Assembly (NCBI GenBank): GCA_946187095.1
Contig: CAMHPW010000002.1
Span: 1 to 19,840, forward strand
Direction of reading: 5' to 3'
Source: an uncultured Clostridia bacterium
GTDB taxonomy: Bacteria > Bacillota > Clostridia > Oscillospirales > Acutalibacteraceae
DNA length: 19,840 bases
Shown: positions 16,701-19,840 of the stretch, one piece after another
Layout of the letters: each line of letters starts with the position of its first letter
How positions within the stretch are numbered: the stretch's first letter is position 1
Translations under genes and position numbers: made by a program
The notes under the pieces: generated by a model
Database searches by the model: none
Told to the model about the DNA's origin: nothing
The model's input: only the letters and a program-made list of their open reading frames with translations

Positions 16701-17730
16701 TACCATCCAAAAAATTCATATAGTTAAACAACTGTTAAATATTGGGTATACTGATATTATACAGAAAGCAATCAATGACAATAATACCGATTGGATCATC
16801 ACCACAGCATTGAATGCAACGGAAATGTCAGAATTAATTTGGATCGATAAATCCTTTTTGAAAAAAATCAAACAAAAAATAGAAAATGCATATATAAACA
16901 GTGAGAATGAATATGACAAATTATCATATTTTTGCTTACGTTTATTCGAGATGGAAAAAATTCCGGAAGAATTGGTTACAGATCTGTTCAAACTTTCCTG
17001 TAAAAATATTACCTCATCCAAAGCCAAAAACATTATAGATTTATTTCATGGAAAATACGCATCAATTTTGCGTAAAACAGCAGAAGGGGAATTTGCAGAT
17101 TGGATAAATGGTTCAAAAAATATGTCTCCTTCTGTACATATTCTTGATATAATAAAAAATTTTACAGAAAAAGATATAATTAAATTTTTTCTGTCCCACG
17201 TAGACGGTAATGAAAAATCTGTTATTGAGGCAATACAAGCTGTCGATGTTTTTTATTGGTACAAAGATATAAAAAATGTAATGGATAATATTGCTCTCCA
17301 GCAATATTGGGATTTCATATGGAACTGTATGGAAGACAATCGAACAGCTGTAAATGAAGCTGCACTTATATCCTTAGCCACACATTATGATGAGACCATG
17401 TCTTTGTCTCAAACCAAAAAAATTATCAATACATTATGCAAAATCATGAAAAACAGGCAACTAGACAGAAGTACCCTATATTTGTATTGCTATTTTCAAA
17501 TTGAACAATACGAATTGGAAAGCAACGATATTTCAGAAGCAAACAAACAAATGGTTCTTGATGTGTTGTCACATGATTTTTCTGAAATGATGAAAACAGG
17601 AGCCTTCATTTTCGCTGTGATACATAAATTGATAAGTTATTCACAAATACGAGAATTGATAAATAATATAAAACTTGATGAGTTTCAAAAAGAAAAAATC
17701 AATCAGTTAATCGCTGCGGAACAAGAGTGA
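13774..17730 (+). CDS. Metallophosphoesterase-NACHT fusion, NLR-like candidate anti-phage protein
   Basis: A 1318-residue cytoplasmic protein with AAGGGG 7 bases before its ATG. Residues 1 to about 250 are a calcineurin-like metallophosphoesterase with all metal-site motifs: HISDIH (Asp10, His12), TGD (Asp50), GNHD (88-91), AHHS (202-205) and GHKH (232-235). Residues about 415-770 are a NACHT STAND NTPase: Walker A GPGNGKTT (423-430), Walker B ILIDGLDE (516-523), SR sensor (553-554), NPLLLTTLLL (623-632), and FQHLTFQEYL (751-760), typical of the winged-helix end of bacterial NACHT modules. Residues about 780-1318 are predominantly helical and hydrophilic, probably the repeat-type sensor. The family logic is that the C-terminus detects a phage component, NACHT oligomerises with ATP, and the effector fires; here the effector would be a phosphoesterase acting on nucleotide or nucleic acid. 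That substrate is inference. Codon use is AT-richer than the surface genes, suggesting acquisition. It is followed by a MazF-family gene with no terminator between. Confidence 0.88.
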   Translation: MKINFLHISDIHCGYNNYTVSNMREKMSSDISKFISEKNQKIDYIFITGDLKYGKNNPDTYPESTLEFIQTLQRSFNVKAENTFVVPGNHDLTRGFIRDAAIRNMKENYSSLNGIINVEYLNALFPTIDKFKEIYKNICGRTYEKNHFYLDVGSFNIIHLNTALICGEQNIQNEDGSLILGMSLLKEALNGMDISKPAIVLAHHSFDCFTTTEQAELEKLLKSKNAILYLCGHKHVSMISNVAVAEKDKPLHQFLCGTNMDKDPYLDRTDMDIAVGMFDTDTYVGYFDIYKWSFKKSGWMPDSEFSFAESHTTDGRIYYPSKSDCLSSEAVKTYIHYLECSCSDIQLDGLPVDGYVGSKKFPLDMLYVPIRFQKKLSSQEEFEEWHERFYYIDRFSYTKNSKETNTISSPIQEEVFNSIILAGPGNGKTTFLKKVVSYYSYSYSHNKFLESEEGFVKNKLLPIWIKCRTLNERTDFSMINIIKDIPSFAEFPPDEELKQAFYDIALAKITNGEAIILIDGLDEISDYRKRNSFIEQIDTFSSSYKKSRIIITSRIAGYEDYNKSGLSGFKNFQIQPFNNEDIRKLCVKWHTAVINDLEQTVIHANKLADVIIKHDRIRALATNPLLLTTLLLVQRRVGRLPTKRVALYDESIKVLIETWNQEGHEPLDSSSTWCKLAYIAFSMSVKGVQQITKDELITILHDANDDMKRILTFDTDSPEQFIKRTEQRSSLLIKVGYAKDNNEILHEIYEFQHLTFQEYLTSFAIVKKYYPHAKRTDRTIDILLNINGLNAFDPISKKEEVVLLTAALSGWDAEDIALALIDKIQNSEKNFSDISRLSIMLVLDDLELETETVENLLTLSLSQPSEYALSVLEELWETKYKDTVKKSLKETFLDWIKLQRKLAYYNLFEGAPTILDIWNIDKNFSKKIIDKMEKTYSADSEGYEALSYAVLEHISNHPNMDKDIAHPLIKKALLNITIQKIHIVKQLLNIGYTDIIQKAINDNNTDWIITTALNATEMSELIWIDKSFLKKIKQKIENAYINSENEYDKLSYFCLRLFEMEKIPEELVTDLFKLSCKNITSSKAKNIIDLFHGKYASILRKTAEGEFADWINGSKNMSPSVHILDIIKNFTEKDIIKFFLSHVDGNEKSVIEAIQAVDVFYWYKDIKNVMDNIALQQYWDFIWNCMEDNRTAVNEAALISLATHYDETMSLSQTKKIINTLCKIMKNRQLDRSTLYLYCYFQIEQYELESNDISEANKQMVLDVLSHDFSEMMKTGAFIFAVIHKLISYSQIRELINNIKLDEFQKEKINQLIAAEQE

Positions 17731-17794
17731 CAGAAACGAAAAAATTGCCAAAGTTCTTCATTATGTATTAGAAAATTTAATTCGTATCGAGTGA
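17711..17794 (+). other. Possible coding remnant in the +1 frame after the NACHT gene
   Basis: In the frame +1 to the NACHT gene, an open stretch overlaps its last 20 bases and runs to a TGA at 17792-17794. It ends with a well-formed amphipathic helix (RNEKIAKVLHYVLENLIRIE). It has no ATG, GTG or TTG start. The TGA overlaps a GTG (17791) that opens a 10-codon frame in phase with the next gene. It looks like the tail of a lost antitoxin-type gene or a frameshifted extension, but it is short enough to be chance. Confidence 0.25.
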
Positions 17795-17829
17795 CACAAA
17801 GGAAACATTATAAAAAGGAATGAATTAAA

Positions 17830-18393
17830 TTGGCACAAAATCAAAAACATAAACGAAAAATAGACGACCCTCTCGAAATATACCAGTTGCAAGAGATGTT
17901 TGTTGATATGAAAGATGTTGTAAAACATATGCCATATAAACAACAGCATATTTTGCGTGAATGGTTCGGTGTCTGGGAGCAATACATATCTTTTGAAAAT
18001 ACATTTGATCCCAAAAAATTGGTCTATTATAAGCGTGGAGATATAGTGTTAGCAGATTTTGGCTATAATGTCGGAAGTGAATTAGGCGGAAAACATTACG
18101 CTATTGTTATAGAAAACGACAACAGCAAAGCTAATAATACTGTCGTTGTAATTCCCATTTCTTCCATTGATCCAAACAGAACCAAACCATTGCATAAATC
18201 CGAAGTTTATTTAGGGAAAATTATTCCCAACAGCCCAGTGGAAAGCTATGCCATGCCCTTACAAATTCGTCCGATTTCAAAATTAAGAATTATAAAACCA
18301 AAAACAAAAAATGATAAGTCATTGAAAATCAAAAAAGAACTTCTTGATGATATAGATAAAAAAATTATTGAACTGTTTACAAAGAAAATTTGA
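17830..18393 (+). CDS. PemK/MazF-family protein with a 65-residue N-terminal extension, no paired antitoxin
   Basis: A 187-residue protein. The TTG at 17830 is chosen because AAGGAA lies about 9 bases upstream; the next in-frame ATG (17896) has a weaker site. Residues 1-65 are a charged, helical extension absent from ordinary MazF. Residues about 66-187 are the PemK/MazF fold: YYKRGDIVLADFG, VGSELGGKHYAIVIEND, VVVIPISS and a C-terminal helix. The position of the usual catalytic Arg (G-x-R-P) reads GKHY (Lys88, His89), a variant I recall from other Firmicutes members; Ser111/Ser112 remain. No antitoxin gene adjoins it. It starts 99 bp after the NACHT gene with no terminator between, so it is probably in the same transcript. 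It may be a toxin restrained by its own extension, by the upstream NACHT protein or by the RNA that follows; none of these is shown. Confidence 0.83.
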   Translation: MAQNQKHKRKIDDPLEIYQLQEMFVDMKDVVKHMPYKQQHILREWFGVWEQYISFENTFDPKKLVYYKRGDIVLADFGYNVGSELGGKHYAIVIENDNSKANNTVVVIPISSIDPNRTKPLHKSEVYLGKIIPNSPVESYAMPLQIRPISKLRIIKPKTKNDKSLKIKKELLDDIDKKIIELFTKKI

Positions 18394-18402
18394 TAAGTAA
18401 TC

Positions 18403-18430
18403 TTGACTTTTTGTTATTTTGTAATATAAT
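18403..18430 (+). promoter_or_regulatory. Strong promoter with no downstream protein gene
   Basis: TTGACT (18403-18408), 16-bp spacer, TATAAT (18425-18430), 10 bp after the stop of the PemK/MazF-like gene. The only thing downstream before a strong terminator is about 130 nt without an open frame, so it marks a small RNA gene. Confidence 0.75.
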
Positions 18431-18475
18431 TGAGTTATAGGTGTATCGCATAATTAAGAATTACATACACTAAAC

Positions 18476-18522
18476 TATACCCTTTGCGGGTCTTATAAAA
18501 GAAGTTATACCCTTTACGGGTC
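18476..18522 (+). repeat. Two 17-nt direct repeats, 30-nt period, each an internal hairpin
   Basis: TATACCCTTTGCGGGTC (18476-18492) and TATACCCTTTACGGGTC (18506-18522) differ at one base, which is in the loop. Each can form ACCC/GGGT with a 5-nt loop. Keeping the stem while the loop changes fits an RNA-level role. Confidence 0.8.
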
Positions 18523-18566
18523 AAAGCAAGAGCAACAAGCTGTTACAGGCTTGTTGCTTTTGTTTT
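18523..18566. terminator. Long terminator hairpin ending the small RNA and the upstream operon
   Basis: Arms 18523-18540 and 18549-18566 pair over 18 positions (two G-T wobbles) with an 8-nt loop; the core is AGCAACAAGC/GCTTGTTGCT and the right arm ends in T-rich sequence. No other terminator follows the NACHT or PemK/MazF-like genes, so it also ends their transcript. It is 10 bp past the stop of the convergent gene at 18577 and may serve that gene too. Confidence 0.88.
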
Positions 18567-18576
18567 GCATAGCATT

Positions 18577-19284
18577 TTAATTTTTGCCGAACAACCTTGA
18601 AAAAAGTCCTTGTTTCTGTTTTGGCTGTTCCGCATCAGACGGCTGATCCATTACGGAATGTTCGGCAAGCTGTTTTTGGATAGTTCCTGCGTGAAGTGCT
18701 TGTTCAGCACTCAAAGCTGTTGTCAAATTTTCCATCGCAACAGTAAGCTGTCCGATCTGTTCCTGCAACAATCGAATTTGGTTGTCTTTCATCATTAACT
18801 GCGTATTAAGTATTGCTAATTGCTCTCTTAAAATTCCGTTCTGACTTTCCAAAAGTAATATGGTTGATTTTTCTGTTTCATTTGGCGATTTAGGTGTTTT
18901 GGGCGTTTTAGGCAATTTTGCAGAAAAATCAGTTTCCGACTGTATTTTTTCTTCATTTTCTTCTGCTCCGTTTGGCGATTTAGGCGTTTTGGATGATTTG
19001 GGCATTTTAGGCGATTTTACAGAAAAATCAGTTCCCGACTGTACTTTTTCTTCATCTTCTTCTGCTGCATTTGACGATTTAGGCATTTTGGGTGATTTAG
19101 GCGTTTTAGGCGATTTTTCGGTTTTTATTTGCAGCTTTATTTGCGAGATTTGTGTTTCGGACAGAATATATTTATTCCCCACCTTATGAAGTGTATCCTG
19201 AAAATCTAATTGTAATATGGCATTGCTGATTGTTTGTTTACATACGCCAAGTTCATCTGCAAGCTGTTTTATCGTCATTTCCAT
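18577..19284 (-). CDS. DUF536-like HTH/coiled-coil protein with Ser/Thr-Pro-Lys repeats
   Basis: A 235-residue protein if started at the ATG at 19284 (AGAGG 11 bases upstream); a GTG at 19305 is also in frame but lacks a ribosome binding site. Residues about 3-50 are a helix-turn-helix (TIKQLADELGVCKQTISNAI, then a short wing). Residues about 55-140 are a low-complexity basic/acidic stretch built from KSPKTPKSPK-type blocks alternating with EENEEKIQSETDFS-type blocks. Residues about 142-205 are a coiled coil (long Leu/Gln/Asn heptads). The end is GLFSRLFGKN, a tail I associate with DUF536 proteins, often found beside plasmid replication genes in Firmicutes. A DNA-binding or plasmid-maintenance role is inferred from the family; no replication gene lies in the window. 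It has its own promoter and is transcribed towards the small RNA. Confidence 0.78.
   Translation of the reverse strand: MEMTIKQLADELGVCKQTISNAILQLDFQDTLHKVGNKYILSETQISQIKLQIKTEKSPKTPKSPKMPKSSNAAEEDEEKVQSGTDFSVKSPKMPKSSKTPKSPNGAEENEEKIQSETDFSAKLPKTPKTPKSPNETEKSTILLLESQNGILREQLAILNTQLMMKDNQIRLLQEQIGQLTVAMENLTTALSAEQALHAGTIQKQLAEHSVMDQPSDAEQPKQKQGLFSRLFGKN
18881..19120 (-). repeat. In-frame minisatellite inside the DUF536-like gene
   Basis: Units beginning TTTG(G/A)CGATTTAGG at 18881, 18971 and 19070 (90-bp and 99-bp spacing, third unit partial). Within them a 9-bp motif of the (GATTTAGGC/GTTTTGGGC) type is itself repeated. Both levels are multiples of three and keep the frame, encoding SPK/TPK/MPK triplets and the acidic block. 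Confidence 0.85.
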
Positions 19285-19340
19285 TTGGACATCAACCTCT
19301 ATCACAAATATATTTTTCTTTCGGGAAAGTCACCAATACT

Positions 19341-19369
19341 ATTCTACTTCAAATTTCCTAAATCTGCAA
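19341..19369 (-). promoter_or_regulatory. Promoter of the DUF536-like gene
   Basis: On the minus strand TTGCAG (19369-19364), 17-bp spacer, TAGAAT (19346-19341). Predicted start near 19334, about 50 bp before the ATG at 19284. Confidence 0.55.
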
Positions 19370-19445
19370 TAACCTATTTACCGCCAATTTTTAAACAAAA
19401 TGATATAAACAAATATTTTTAGTTATTAAAAGTGATAAAATGTTA

Positions 19446-19474
19446 TTGACATAATAGTTTCAAATTGATATAAT
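19446..19474 (+). promoter_or_regulatory. Consensus promoter of the terminal HTH gene
   Basis: TTGACA (19446-19451) and TATAAT (19469-19474) with exactly 17 bp between. The predicted start near 19481 leaves a 212-nt leader before the ATG at 19693. Confidence 0.85.
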
Positions 19475-19480
19475 AAAATC

Positions 19481-19692
19481 CTAAAAAACAATTCATTCTT
19501 TTGTTTTGAAAAAGTCTTTTAGTGAGCCAAAAGCGATTGAATAAAGGTGTCGAGAGTTCACCAACAAATGATTTTGTACGACATTATGGCGTACAAAATC
19601 TATACTTGCAACTACCTCAGAGATTAAATTCTCTACGTTTTAATTCACAAAAGAATGTATATAAAATTTTTCAGAAAAATGAGGGATAGGAA
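19481..19692 (+). promoter_or_regulatory. Long structured 5' leader
   Basis: No gene is seen in this stretch. It contains a perfect 11-bp hairpin, GATTTTGTACG (19570-19580) with CGTACAAAATC (19590-19600), loop 9 nt; a GGTG/CACC pair (19546-19549, 19559-19562); and AGAGA/TCTCT (19619-19623, 19630-19634) with a 6-nt loop. None is followed by a clear T-tract except the AT-rich segment before the ribosome binding site. It does not match a riboswitch class I recognise. Regulation of the following gene, or an independent RNA, is possible. Confidence 0.5.
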
Positions 19693-19840
19693 ATGAGAAT
19701 AATCGAGGGTAATAATTATTATACTGCACAAGAAGTAGCTGACACAATAGGAGTACACATTCAGACCGTCAGAATGTGGATAAAGACAAAAAAAATGAAA
19801 GCCGTCAAAGTAGGAAGATGTTTTTACGTAAATGCCGATG
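19693..19840 (+). CDS. Excisionase/MerR-like HTH protein, 5' part only
   Basis: The ATG at 19693 has GAGGG 7 bases upstream; the frame is open to the window end (49 codons). The product starts MRIIEGNNYYTAQEVADTIG and continues with VHIQTVRMWIKTKKMKAVKVGRCFYVNAD. The pattern YYTAQEVADxIGVHxxTVRxWIxxxKxxAxKVGRxFYV is the winged-helix DNA-binding fold of HTH_17/excisionase-family proteins. In such proteins this domain binds DNA for prophage or transposon excision, or acts as a small regulator or antitoxin. What follows the HTH is outside the window, so the role cannot be settled. Confidence 0.8.
   Translation, partial: MRIIEGNNYYTAQEVADTIGVHIQTVRMWIKTKKMKAVKVGRCFYVNAD

Larger units (their letters stand above)
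18437..18566 (+). ncRNA. Candidate small RNA of about 130 nt with two hairpin repeats
   Basis: Bounded by a good promoter ending at 18430 and an 18-bp terminator hairpin ending at 18566. Its 5' part can fold GTGTAT (18441-18446) with ATACAC (18465-18470). The middle holds two near-identical 17-nt elements (ACCC-5 nt-GGGT mini-hairpins) at a 30-nt period. No start codon with a ribosome binding site and usable length is present. The plan (promoter, short tandem repeats, terminator) resembles type III antitoxin RNAs, and I also loosely recall similar repeats near Abi_2/AbiF genes in Clostridia; I cannot confirm either. In type III systems the toxin gene normally follows the RNA, whereas here a MazF-fold gene precedes it. 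Confidence 0.6.

Noticed and set aside
18476-18522. CRISPR-like direct repeats
   Set aside because: Only two 17-nt copies with a 13-nt gap, each self-complementary, inside a promoter-terminator unit and with no cas genes.
12882-19840. Insertion sequence or integrase accounting for the accessory half
   Set aside because: No transposase or recombinase frame and no flanking long inverted repeats are visible inside the window; only the excisionase-like HTH and DUF536-like genes hint at a mobile element.

Overview
The window looks like a chromosome segment of a gut Clostridia bacterium, most likely Ruminococcus or a close relative in the Oscillospiraceae. The evidence is low to moderate GC, AGGAGG-type ribosome binding sites, sigma-A promoters of the TTGACA-17-TATAAT kind, and very large secreted proteins built from BspA-like leucine-rich repeats, InlB/Flg_new-type repeats, GLUG motifs and triple-tyrosine (Y_Y_Y) repeats. 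The species cannot be fixed from sequence alone.

Left half (about 350-12940): a cell-surface module. A 1607-residue secreted protein on the minus strand and an 1866-residue secreted protein on the plus strand are transcribed divergently from a 278-bp region. That region holds two facing promoters and a perfect 15-bp inverted repeat. The plus-strand gene is followed 4 bp later by a 43-codon gene for a small acidic peptide, then a strong terminator. A third secreted protein (525 residues) starts from a promoter that overlaps that terminator's T-tract. It shares its triple-tyrosine repeats with the C-terminus of the 1607-residue protein. None of the three shows an LPXTG sorting signal or dockerin, so they are read as secreted or loosely surface-associated proteins that bind glycan or protein.

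Right half (about 12960-19840): an accessory, defence-like region, visibly richer in A+T from about 13.6 kb on. In order it holds a mazEF toxin-antitoxin operon (minus strand) with direct repeats over its promoter; a 1318-residue protein joining an N-terminal metallophosphoesterase to a NACHT (STAND) NTPase and a long helical C-terminus, the layout of a bacterial NLR-like anti-phage protein; a solitary PemK/MazF-family protein with an N-terminal extension; an independently promoted small RNA candidate with two 17-nt repeats and an 18-bp terminator hairpin; a DUF536-like HTH/coiled-coil protein of a type common on plasmids and mobile elements; and, behind a consensus promoter and a structured 212-nt leader, the first 49 codons of an excisionase-like HTH protein that runs off the window.

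The main candidate for an underdescribed system is the unit 13705-18566: phosphoesterase-NACHT protein, antitoxin-less MazF-fold protein and repeat RNA, ending in a single terminator.
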